From Conchocele bisecta (Eukaryota > Mollusca > Bivalvia > Lucinida > Thyasiridae), in contig JAQRGA010000053.1 in assembly GCA_029237695.1 (NCBI GenBank), forward strand, positions 124,001 through 188,000: a stretch of 64,000 bases of DNA, read 5' to 3'. Under the pieces are notes generated by a model. The model was not told where the DNA came from, did no database searches, and saw only the letters and a list, made by a program, of their open reading frames with translations. The translations under genes were made by a program, and so were the position numbers. Position 1 is the stretch's first letter; each line of letters opens with the position of its first letter. Shown here piece by piece: positions 20,826-31,423 of this stretch.

Positions 20826-22622
20826 CTACTGACGAAGACGAATACACGCCCCATCACGAGTTTTCCAATGCAACAACAGCGAGAGATGAGCAGTGCATAC
20901 AGCAGATGGTGCAATATGTGTTAGAGAGAGTGAATCCCTTTCAGATTCGGGAGACTGCACTTTGAAGACTTTTGTAACGGGAACCCAAGTCGACAGCGAG
21001 AGATGCAAAGTTATTTTTTAATTCATGAAAGATGGCGATCAAGCTTACCAGAACATTTTCTCAAAGCGATTTGAACAGAAGACAAAACAACTGTCCGATC
21101 CAATACCGAAGTTGCATCGGAAAGGGAAACAGAAGAAAGTTTACACTGTAAATATTCAGTAGGAGACACAAGACGTTATCTATAAGGTACATTGACATTG
21201 CCAGAAGTCGAAGGTATGACATAGCTGAACTACTGAAGTTCGAGCTAACATCCACCTCACTCAATCTGACGAAAGATGGTTATTTGCGTAAATCGCCGAA
21301 ATCAGAACTCCAACGTGAAATAGAGAAGAACCTGGGTGGGTCTACGCAGCTTCCCGATGTATATGCATCTGATGTTAAGGAGACAGCCGTGATTGTGAAC
21401 TTCATGGCACATTCCCGGAGCGTACCAGTTAAACAACTAAAGTTAAGAACATTTGGCGATATGGCCAGTAACCTGTGGGATAGATTCACTAGAATCGCAA
21501 GGTCTGCCAAGCGCATCGATATAGTATTTGACATCTATGAATCTGGTGGAATCAAGGATTTTGAACGAATGAGAAGAAGCAAATCGGATCCCATTGAAGT
21601 GACTATCCAGCGAGATGACACACCATTGATGGTGAATATGGAAGCTTTTTGGGCATCCACTGGGAACAAAATCTGCTGGGAAACATTCTTCTCGAAATGG
21701 ATAATCAAAACCAGACTGGATCACATCGACAGTTCATGTTTGGAAATGCGTAGAGATTGACTCTGAGACAGCCACTGATGTTCCACGTCTCCACAGTCAC
21801 CATGACGAAGCCGATGACAGATTATTACTCCACGTAAACCATGCAGTGACGACTGGCTCCTTCGAACGGATTGTAGTAGCATCACCAGACACAGATGTGT
21901 TCGTCTGTCTGCTGTATCACTTCAACAGTAGCTGGAAACAGTTGGGACTGATTGAGCTCTGGATCGTATGTGGACAAGGTAAAACATCAAGGATAGTACC
22001 ACTCCATGCTCTGAGTGCAAAGCTGAACCATGACATGGTGGACGTGTTGCCAGCTATCCATTCCCTTAGTGGTTGTGATTCTACCAGTAACGTTTCAACT
22101 AAGCACGCCGTTCTGAAGTTGGGAAACAGTTTCGGACCAGAGCTGCTGAAGGACTTTGGTAAAATAGCACTAACGGAAGGAATTCTGGCTGATGCAGAGC
22201 ATTTCCTTGTATGCGCTGTTTCCGGAGACGACAAATTTGATACATTTGACGAACTAAGATACCATCAATACCACCATAAGACCATTTCAAATAACTTTGA
22301 GCGACTGGCACCGACATCGGCGAGCATCAGATTCCATATTCAGAGGGCATACTTCCAATGTCACCAATGGTTATATGCACCGTGTCGTCAAGAGAGAACG
22401 CTTGATCAAAAGGAGTATGGGTACACATTGTGCGATGATGTTCTCACCCCAGTTGTTACTAGAGGCGTAAAACTCCCTGATGACTTTCCATTTCCATGTC
22501 GCTGTGGAAAGTGTGCGCACTCTGGAGCGTGTCCATGTCGTGTAGCTGACTTAAGTTGTTGTGAATTCTGTAAATGTGAAGCTTCCGACTCGTGCCAAAA
22601 CCCAAACAATCGAACGGAATGA
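20826..22622 (+). pseudogene. broken intronless gene for a PIN/FEN-like nuclease-domain protein
   Basis: Reading frames 2, 1, 2 and 0 together give one protein of roughly 590 residues, typical of an uncharacterised family expanded in molluscs and cnidarians. Visible parts are an N-terminal stretch (TTDEDEYTPHHEFSN...), FSKRFEQKTKQLSDPIPKLH, then DIAELLKFELTSTSLNLTKD running open from 21,191 to ~21,715, then from ~21,720 the acidic motifs HDEADDRLLLH, VASPDTDVFVCLL and SGCDSTSN. These three correspond to the EAEA, D-x-D and GCD motifs of FEN1/PIN-fold 5' nucleases (family knowledge). The C-terminus (22,490-22,620) is a Cys-rich knuckle with CRCGKCAHSGACPCR and CCEFCKC. Breaks: stops near 20,965 and 21,018 and at 21,160-21,162, plus a frameshift near 21,715. 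The last 300 codons are intact and end in TGA at 22,620-22,622. The lack of introns and the position between repeats suggest a retrocopy or transposon passenger. The nuclease activity is inferred. Confidence 0.7.
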
Positions 22623-22892
22623 ATCACATGTTTCTAGGTAATAGACAACTAAATTAGGAAACATATGATTAAACACTGTAGTGTTGTAACTTCAAGCTGC
22701 AGTGTTTCATACGTTCCGTGAATGACGTCAAAAGTTGACAAATTTCCATTGCGAAATTCTATTCGTCTTCTGCAATTTGTGTCCAGTCTTCACTTCATCT
22801 GACATCATAACGTATCACAGTTTTTGTAAATAGTTGTCATAAAACATCGCACTTGTTTGAAGGAACAAAATCATATGACCCGTCTCATATAT

Positions 22893-23080
22893 GGGCCTGG
22901 CTCTGGAGAAACTTCTCTTACGGTATCGCCGTATTTCGCAAATATTGATTTAAAAATAGGTTAATTTTCAACATTTGTGTCAGCATTCAATGTCATATTT
23001 TAAATATTTTTCATTTTGCAAAGTTGCTATCGGCGAAATATGGCGATGCCAAAAGAGTGGTTTCTCCAGAGCTGGACCAT
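22893..23080. mobile_element. MITE with ~40-bp inverted ends (CTCTGGAGAAAC)
   Basis: Left GGCTCTGGAGAAACTTCTCT and inner TATCGCCGTATTTCGC; right inverse GCGAAATATGGCGATGCC and GTGGTTTCTCCAGAGC. AT-rich centre without ORF. Confidence 0.7.
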
Positions 23081-23419
23081 CATGTTGTATTATTTTCAAA
23101 TTATAAAATGAAAATAATTCTAACATTTAAGCTTGTCGTAAGTGTTATATTTCATGTATCCCTAACATATATGTATATGGTAAGGTGGCGTATATTTGGA
23201 TGTAATGAGCCTCGAATATGTATTTTCCACAAATTATTTGGTGCAAATATCGTATATAGAACAGCGCAAACTTTTGATAACGCGCCATAATTCTTGTTTA
23301 AATACTGCTGATTGCTGATTGTTGCTCAGGCAGTCACTCAATTGACATAATTTGTAATTGCCAATATATGTACATGTAGTTTAGCAAAAGCACAAGCTTG
23401 AAATTTAATAATAATTGTG

Positions 23420-24065
23420 TTTTGGGGCCTTTATAAAAACGGTTGCTATGGCAACGTTAAATATATTTATACCACCAATACATCCACACATAAACATAGT
23501 TCTTATAGATTGTGCTACCATATTGTAACGTTTATAATTATATCTCAAATGATATATCCGAATAGTGTAGTAATAATATAACGCATGTCTTAAAATTGGG
23601 TGGGGTAATTTTTTATTATTTTCACACAAAATATAGTTTCATGAATTGACGCATCTCAATCCCAATCACACAATCACGTTGCTTACTGACACTGATATCA
23701 GTACCACTTAGATATGTATACAGGTCTGTGAGAATCGTGAACAGATTAATTACTTAAATATAAAAAAACACTAATTTTGGTCCGGTTAACGGTTACCATG
23801 GTAACGAGTACTCATGTCTATCTATACACGTTTCATACATAATAATGCTTCTCATAGCGATTGCTCTCATCTCGTGAAGTTTCATAAATATATCTCGAAT
23901 GATAACATTTTTAACGAGATATGTCCAAATAATATTGTAGTAATTCAATACATGTCCAGAAAGTGGGTGGGGTAATGTTTTCATATTTTTCTCATAAAAT
24001 AAGCTGTTTTCGCGAATTGAACCACACCAATCCCAATCACACCATCCCTCCAAAGTAAAAAATGC
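23420..24065. repeat. two diverged ~360-bp copies with X-box-like palindromes
   Basis: 23,430-23,690 and 23,785-24,060 share ATTGGGTGGGGTAA-like, CCCAATCACAC and CATAAATATATCTC-type segments. Each copy begins with a palindrome: GTTGCTATGGCAAC (23,442-23,455) and GTTACCATGGTAAC (23,792-23,805). No coding capacity. Confidence 0.6.
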
Positions 24066-24470
24066 ACAATATGTCACTATATTGATAGTATTATGTTTTC
24101 GGTATGTATATAAAGTAACCCATATATGAACAAACAGCATTTTTTCATGCATTTTCTTATATACTTTTTCTTTTTTCTATAGAAATATCCAATACTAGTA
24201 TCAAAAGTTGTATTTTCCTGTATTATGAACCAATCTAGCATAATATGCATCATATTTTAGGGGGATTGAAACTAAAACAAATACGCAATGCCTTGCCTTC
24301 TGAGACATATACATTTTCGTAAAATGTTTGGCGGCCATTTTGTTTTTCAAAATGGCGGGAAAAGTCACATGACTTGGATCGCGTGACCAATTGTTTTTAG
24401 ACCTTGGACCACCCACCTACCACCAATATCTGAAGTCAAACTGAGGGTACATTTTAGTGCACACTCAACC
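24066..24470. other. non-coding spacer
   Basis: AT-rich. One imperfect hairpin (GCCATTTTG...CAAAATGGC, ~24,333-24,357). Nothing else is supported. Confidence 0.5.
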
Positions 24471-24473
24471 ATA

Positions 24474-24752
24474 TCAGGACCCTAGACTATAACGCCGAGC
24501 CGTGACTGTGGCTGACAAAAGGCGTTGACGCAAGTGCGTCAACGTAATGTAACGGTCCGTTCTTGCCGTCGTCACACGAGGCCTACCAGCTCGAGGACGG
24601 TCGCGAACGTCTCCAGTGTCCCTATATCGTGCCACAAGTCGCTCAATAGTTTTCCTGAAGCACCCACACCGACGTGCAACGGCACATGCCGTCACGCCAA
24701 CCTCCAACATCCCAATTGCCTGATGTCTGTCCTTTTCACAAACCTTTTTCAA
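24474..24752 (-). pseudogene. Tc1-like transposase, N-terminal DNA-binding fragment
   Basis: About 92 residues. Two helix-turn-helix units of the paired type can be seen: RHQAIGMLEVGVTACAVARR with RKTIERLVARYRDTGDVRD, then the GRPRVTT linker (AT-hook-like GRPR) and DRYITLTHLRQRLLSATVTA. This is the standard N-terminal layout of Tc1/mariner transposases. The frame stops at 24,474, so the catalytic domain is missing on this strand. A catalytic-domain fragment lies 640 bp away on the opposite strand. It may be from another insertion or the product of an inversion. Confidence 0.8.
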
Positions 24753-25396
24753 TTTTTCGATAAGATGATCTGAAACGAATCGTACGATGTGTACTCACCA
24801 CATGTATTTACCTTGTGTTCACCTTGCACGTGGAAAAGGTGGTAAACAGCGTTGCGCTTCGAGAGCGAAATATACACTGCGGACACGTGGTAAACTGTAC
24901 ACCGTCGTATTCTCAACATCGCCAGGATCTCGCATATATATAGATTACCCATAGTACATGTACGTAGACATGAATAATTTCGCATTTAAAAGAGGGACGT
25001 TTCTTGTTTTGCTAAGTATTGTTTTGTGAACGGATAATTGTGATAACACACTTAAAGCAAACAAACATAAACAATTACATGTGTGTTCTTGTGATAGTCT
25101 ATACATTATAAGTAGGTTTCGCCCTGTCTGTCCGTCTGTCAGTCCGTCCGTCCATCTGTCCGTTTTTGTAAGAGTTTCTCAAATCACCTATAATTCATAT
25201 TGGCCTTCAGCTAATATCTTCATATTGCACACATGCATTACATAGTAACGGTACATCCTTCCACATTAAAATAATTACCCTCACTACTGATCGTAAGTCC
25301 GTCCGTCTGTCTGTTTACTTATTTGAAAGTGTTTGTAACAGTTTTTAAATAGGGGCCCTAAGTGCATCGACATGCCACATTTTGTAGTTAAACTCG
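24753..25396. other. sequence between the two transposase fragments
   Basis: No ORF of interest. ~25,115-25,360 contains two units with CTGTCTGTCCGTCTGTC and GTCCGTCCGTCTGTCTG, resembling the 5' part of the GTCC-bearing repeats. Confidence 0.5.
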
Positions 25397-25790
25397 TTGA
25401 CTGATATCATAAGAAACGAGGCTATGGGTTTTGCGAACATCGATACTATTCTTCAGCCTACCTTTGTTCCACTTGTGCGCCGCCATAACGTCATTTTACA
25501 GCAAGACCATACACGTTGCCATATTGCCGGTGTGTGTCGCGATTTCCTTTGCACTAATTACGTTCATGTTGTCCCTTGGCCCGCGTACAGCCTAGACCTA
25601 TCTCCTGTTGAGCATATTTGGGACTACTTAGATAGGAGGGTAAGGGCGCGAAACCTACCCGTGACCACCTAGTTACGTCCCTGAACTGACACGTGCGATT
25701 GCAGAAAAGTGGTGAACAAACTGATTACGTCCATGTCAAAGCGATACGAGCTGCAATCGCCGCAAACGGAGGGGACATTCACTATTGAAC
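25397..25790 (+). pseudogene. Tc1-like transposase, C-terminal DDE fragment
   Basis: Intact from ~25,400 to 25,672, then a stop/frameshift; family-like sequence continues degenerate to about 25,790. It contains VILQQDHTRCH, the counterpart of the family QQDNARPH motif with the second catalytic Asp, and YSLDLSPVEHIWDYLDRRV with the catalytic Glu. There are exactly 34 residues between Asp and Glu, which is the DD34E signature of Tc1 elements. The first catalytic Asp and the N-terminus are missing. It is opposite in strand to the HTH fragment at 24,474-24,752. Confidence 0.85.
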
Positions 25791-26450
25791 AGCTATGTGC
25801 TATAAATATGGACTCACTGAAACAAAATGACGTTAGTTTGGCGTCACTTTGAGTGATATAATGGATATAACTTTGGAATTTAGTTTGTAAGTGTTCTCTG
25901 GATTAAATGCAGTAAAATTAAAATTTATGTTGCGTTACTTGTTTTGTCTAGTATAGTTTCATATTGACTTTGTGAATCACAATAACGTATTTGTCATACC
26001 GTATATTCTTTATATTTCTCCAGAATGTAGTTATATAATACAGTGTATTGGTGCATGTTTAACGTAATATATATATGTATATATATATGGCGCTGAACGG
26101 CACAACAAATGACGTTACAAATATTATTATCAATTCAACAGCAACCCGGGTGAACCGTGCGAACCAACTCTGATTTCTCATGTATGGTATTACTGGAGAA
26201 ATGGTGCTTATGGTTTCACTAAACTTCGTACGACTAAGAAGTTCGTAAGTGAAAAAATAAAATGTACAACAATTTTCGAATTAGCAGCCGATTTTGGGGA
26301 AATCTTGGTTGGTTTTGTTCAAATTTAATGGCCTCGTAGATGGAAAATTGCCAATTAACACGTCGGGTAATGGGGAATGAATGCTTATTTTGCCCGAAAA
26401 GAATGGACACAAAATATATCTCCCTATATTACAACCTGTGATGTGGGACT

Positions 26451-27667
26451 CTACTGTCTGTTTCACGAAAACTGCCCAAATTGTACGGCTATATAAACAA
26501 TGCAAAAACAATATTTTTTTGGATAATGCTAAATTTTATAAAGGTTTTTTAAAGGTGCATGCCCACTCAGTAGGCACAAAATGTTACTTACATCAGAGAC
26601 ATCATCTGACACATTTTCTGGCAAAATAAACATTCATTCACCGTTATTCCACGTATTGATTGGCATTATTATACATTTTATATTAGTCGTAAATTTGCAC
26701 ACTGATATCAGGGGCGATAACCGTGTTTCATTAAAATGTTAACGGACATTACTATTTATTCTCTGTATTTATTTTTTTATATGCAATGATCATACTTGAT
26801 AATCTGTCGAAACTATGCTTATGCACACAAGAATGACGCACTGACGGACGAATTATACTTATGCCGGATATCCACGACAATAGACCGTTTGTTTGTCCTT
26901 TATACATATAGTAACAAACTTTACTCAGGTTAACCCACTATTGTTTTCTAAGCAATAACGGACATAGACTGTTATATACACTGTGACACTAACCGCGCCT
27001 AAGTGCAAGTTGTAAACTTTCAGGTGACACATTTAATTAGTATAAATCATTAAAAAATATCATGCCTCATTTGCATATGAAAATAGCCTGATACCACCGC
27101 GAGTCACTATCAGTAAAATACATATTACTAATTGATTATATCTGTATAGCGGGCACTTGTAATTTTTAGAACTGGTAGAATAGTGACACAAATATACACT
27201 TATGTCATTCCTATAAAGAACAGGTTGTGCCTACTGCGTGGGCATGTACCTTTAAGAATGAGTCTTCTTTTTATTTTGTGAAATTTGGGCCAATATTGAG
27301 TGCATTGCGAAAACAAAATTCTTCATAGACATCTTCACAGAGTGAAGATATCTGTGGGGATTTTAACATGGGGATTTTTTTTCTAATTTCAGAAATAGTG
27401 GACCAATTTTCAAAATGTAACTTTTGTTTTCTTAGTTAGATCATTTCCAAGCTATCTAGCCAGGTTTCGCAGTCAATTTCCAGAAATGTTCGGGTTTCTT
27501 TTTTACAGCTCCTACCTCCTTTTCCCCCATATTAAATTTCCATAGACAAATCAATTTTTCGTAATAAAATCAATATTTGACCAAATTTCACGAAATAAAA
27601 AGAAGGCTCATTCTTAAATATTTATATGGCCGTAACATTTGGGCAGGTTTCGTGAAACAGACAGTTG
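26451..27667. mobile_element. hAT-like MITE, copy 3, carrying a nested MITE
   Basis: Starts CTACTGTCTGTTTCACGAAA and ends TTTCGTGAAACAGACAGTTG. It is interrupted at its internal TTAA by the element at 26,553-27,251. The copies at 9296 and 62,887 show the undisturbed TTTTAAGAA at that place. Confidence 0.8.
26553..27251. mobile_element. TTAA-flanked MITE (AGGTACATGCCCACTCAG), copy 1, nested
   Basis: 699 bp, with TTAA at 26,549-26,552 and 27,252-27,255. Inverted ends AGGTGCATGCCCACTCAGTA and GTGGGCATGTACCT. Inner conserved pieces: GTTTATTTTGCC-like, CCACCGCGAGTCACTATCAG, GCGGGCACTTGTAA. Non-autonomous. Confidence 0.85.
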
Positions 27668-28011
27668 GTGTAAAGAGCTTATTATTCAATAAACACAGCA
27701 GTTATGAAAATCTTGACTATGTGCCGCATACAGCCATAGTAGATTAATGATTAATTGTATATGCTTTCTGCTATTTGCACTATGATAATAAATAAATAAC
27801 ACGTGGAAATTTTTTAAATGGTGACATGTTGGCGGCCATATTGGATGTATTACGTGTTTATTGATTTAAATCACTCAAGGTTTTTCTTATCGTCGTATTA
27901 TTGTTGCGCCTGCTTTAGAAGAAGGCGCGACTATAGTCCTGATTTTTCCGTCGCCGTCGTCCGCGTCAATAAATGTCAAAAAAGCTGTATCATCTTCCTC
28001 ATCATGGTATA

Positions 28012-28475
28012 CCTCTAATATTACTTGACGGATTGCTTCAATATTTGGACACTTGATACATGTGAGCATTTGGAACACATTCATGCCGCCATTAACATGA
28101 CCTTGAACTGTTTTACTTTTGTTTTGTTTTGCTGAAACGCTTAGCCATTTATTTGCATCAAAAAGTTTGTACAAACTTCTCCATCATAGTATAACTATAA
28201 TATATTACTTGACGGATTGATTCAATATTCGGACACTTGACATGTTTGATTATTCTGAACACCCTCATGTCGCCATTAACATGACATTGATCTATTTGTA
28301 TCTTCTCATGTTAAACTTTGCGGAAATACTTAGCCATTTGTTTGCGTCAAACGGTTTATACAAGTTTCTTCATCATCGTACAACATTAATGTTACTTGAT
28401 GGATTGCTTCAATATTTGCACACTTGATACATGTAGGCATTTGGAACACACTCATTAACAAGACCTTGACCTTTT
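28012..28475. repeat. ~185-bp tandem repeat, 2.5 copies
   Basis: Units contain ACTTGACGGATTGCTTCAAT, CCGCCATTAACATGACC and CTTAGCCATTTATTTGC. Overlapping ORFs on both strands follow the repeat and show no protein family. Confidence 0.8.
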
Positions 28476-28930
28476 TTTGTGGAAACTCTTAGCTTTTTTA
28501 TGTCAAAATATTTTTCTAACCTTGACCCTTTTCGTGTTTTTAAGCATCCGCTTTTCTACCTGTTTTTGTGATGCTTACTTTAGCACAAGCCCATGGTATC
28601 GATCATGTCAAGCGCGACACTGCTTCCGTTGCGGATTTCTTTTTTATAAATGTATATAATGCACGTTTCATGCATACAACCAACGAGACGACATATGTAA
28701 TGATGAGTACTACAGGTATTGACAGCAGATATGTATGTGCTAAATATTGGCGGCCGTATTATATTATCTGTATCCATTTGTACTGGTCTATATTGTAGTG
28801 TGTATATATGATGAGTGATGACACATATAGATGCACTTACTTAAAACTGCTTCAAAATATTATTTGAGTAGTGATTTGAGCATGCAGTAACATTTAGTAA
28901 AAAAAGTTCACAAGAATAACAATAATAACA
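28476..28930. other. spacer without supported gene
   Basis: Small ORFs at ~28,568-28,798 are Cys/Tyr-rich and match nothing I recognise. Nothing else seen. Confidence 0.4.
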
Positions 28931-28934
28931 TAAA

Positions 28935-29195
28935 CAGTCTTATACTGCTAACGAGTATAAGGCCAAATTGGGAAATTCTAAGTCGAAAAGTGGGAGATCA
29001 TCTATGACCCGGGGGTCGAATCAAAACTCTAAATATACTTAGTGCATCTACTCATCATAAGGAAGCCACATACCAAGTTTCAGATGTGTAGCTATTAGGG
29101 TTTAAAAGTTTTACGAGTTACAACCCTAAATTGGAAAATTGTAAGTCGAAAATGGGGAGGTAACCATGACCCGGGGGTCGAATCAAAACTTGAAA
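28935..29195. repeat. ~170-bp tandem repeat (GACCCGGGGGTCGAATCAAA), 1.5 copies
   Basis: Units with ATTCTAAGTCGAAAAGTGGG, GACCCGGGGGTCGAATCAAA and CATACCAAGTTTCAG. The same family makes up 49,470-49,950. Confidence 0.75.
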
Positions 29196-29580
29196 TTAAC
29201 CTGTGACAAATCCACGATCGTTCCGCCCACACTAAGCCCAGGGTCAATGTCACACACTTGGTGCGTTCGAAACCTTAACGCTCGGGTAAATGTCTTATAA
29301 GTTATGTGTCCTTAATTGGATCTGCTTGACAGTTCACACACATTGCTTTAATGGTCCTTTACCACCCTGCGACAAATCCACGATTATCCCGCCCCTTCTA
29401 AGCCGAGCGCCAAGATCACATACTTGGTGCATTCGAAACATAAATCTTGGGTAAATGTTTTATAATTTATGTTTCCTTGCACGCATCTGCTTGATATTTC
29501 ACACCTTCAAGCCCACGGTCAATGTCACATACTTCTGCTTGATATTTCACACACCCATTGCTCTGCTTTCATCCAGTGAC
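29196..29580 (+). repeat. ~165-bp tandem repeat, diverged
   Basis: Two and a bit units with CTGTGACAAATCCACGATC, AGGGTCAATGTCACA and ACGCTCGGGTAAATGTCTTA. A relative of the 3900-5810 array without the double AGGTCA. Confidence 0.75.
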
Positions 29581-29584
29581 AAAT

Positions 29585-29925
29585 CCTGTCGACATAAAAT
29601 ATCGCATTATGTTGAATGTTGTGTTAAACGCTCACGTTATATCGAGAGAGATAATTTATCACATTATGTCGACATATTGACATAAAATATCACGTTATGT
29701 CGACATACTGTGTTAACTTGTCACGTTATGTGGGCATATTATGTTAAAGTATTATGTTACGTCGGTATGTTGTGTTAAACCATCACGGTAAGTCTACTTG
29801 TTGTGATAATTTGTCACATTATATCGACATAATTTATCTCAACATGTCAACATAGTTTCACATTATGTCGACATGTCATGATGTCGACATGTTGCGATAA
29901 ATTATGACAACATCTCGATGGCAAA
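29585..29925. repeat. degenerate ~35-45-bp repeat around TATGTCGACATA
   Basis: At least eight copies of TTATGTCGACAT-like palindromes separated by (T)GTGTTAA and AATTTATCAC variants. Confidence 0.75.
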
Positions 29926-30339
29926 TATATGCCACCATACATTTCTACATGATATACAACTACAATTACCATGATTACATGTATGTGTTTGTGTTGAATA
30001 GTTCATTTATAATTAAATTAAAGCCAAACGCACGTAAGTCTATATTGTCTATAGGAGGTAGAAATTTGATTCCATAGTTTAGTTATGGCATGTGAGTGTT
30101 GTTAGATTATTATTATTGTTAAATAGCTTGCAAATGATGTGACTTAAGAAAACAAAAGTTACATTTTGAAAATCTGAATCATTCCACAAATTCCAAAATT
30201 ATTTAAAAAAATCTATTCTTGTCCCCCATGTTAATATTCTATAGAAAAATATACTATTTCCATAAAAAATCAATAATTGATGGAATTTCATCAAATACTT
30301 TACATGTATTAGGGGAATGGCGCCTTTTTTGTTATTGGT

Positions 30340-30600
30340 GAAAAAGCACTTACATTTAAATAAGCACTTACATTTAATATGTTTAATAACACGTACATAT
30401 AATATTTATATTTAATAACAGTTACATGTAATATCTTTAATAACACGTACATATAATATTTATATTTAATAGCACTTACATTTCATATGTTTAATAACAC
30501 GTGCATATAATATTAACATTTAATATGTTTAATAACACGTACATGTAATATTTACATTTAATAGCACTTACATTTAATATGTTTAACAGCCAAAATGTGT
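30340..30600. repeat. AT-rich tandem repeat (AATAACACGTACATATAATA)
   Basis: About seven irregular copies of CACTTACATTTAATATGTTT and AATAACACGTACATATAATA. Confidence 0.85.
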
Positions 30601-31420
30601 TCGTCAGCAAAACGTGGAACAGACAGTAGAAGTATTCTGGGTGTTTCATTGACTGAATGGCGAACTGTGCAGTCCCTGATCAGACTGCGCGGGTTCGCAT
30701 GCTGTACCGGGGCTGCACTGGTCTATGCATAAACCCAATTTCTTCAGTCACATCGACATATACAGAGTGGTTCAAAATATATGTCCCTTTGGGACCTATC
30801 TGTAACAAGTAGATAATAATACTTATTGTGATTTATATATCAAATAAAATATACATAATCAATTTTCTTTGCCGATATATAATATTCAGGAAATACATAG
30901 ACTATCTACTTTATATTTTATACATGGTTTAATGTATACCCATTTCTTACATAACGTGACGTCGCTGGTCTTTAAAACATCTGATTTTCACACAAAGAGT
31001 GCGCCCAAAAGCCTGTCTTCATTGGTGGAGCGGAGTATCTCCTCAATCGTTTCTATTTTGCTGATGTAATTATTTCCTTTCTCAAAATATGTAAATACTG
31101 TACTACAGTTAGTTGATATTTGGAAAATGAGGGATTCATTTCCATACGTGCTCACAAGAATAGACGTTTTAGCAGCGACAATGTTGACAATCCGATTGAT
31201 AAGGCCATCTACAGCTATACACCACATAATACTTGATCATCATAACAATTATAGTCAACTTGTGTGGTAATTGGCCTTCATATTAGATATATTATAATTG
31301 CCATTACATATCTAAATGATGCATGGTCTCGGTGTTTACATAATACACATTTTTCAAAGAAACATGACACAGCTAACCAATTATTACTTGCATGTAACAA
31401 CGACTGCAATTCACTGTATG
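30601..31420. other. spacer downstream of the TRIM-like gene
   Basis: A partial, diverged TGTGGCTGTGACTGG-family MITE (GATCAGACTGCGCGGGTTCG ... CAATTTCTTCAGTCAC) lies at ~30,640-30,755. The rest is AT-rich. Since the gene is on the minus strand, its 3' UTR should be here; AATAAA-like signals are frequent and none can be singled out. Confidence 0.5.
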
Positions 31421-31423
31421 GTT

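Noticed and set aside
28012..28174. 95-codon minus-strand ORF with acidic end
   Set aside because: Overlaps the ~185-bp tandem repeat; neighbouring units do not keep the frame.
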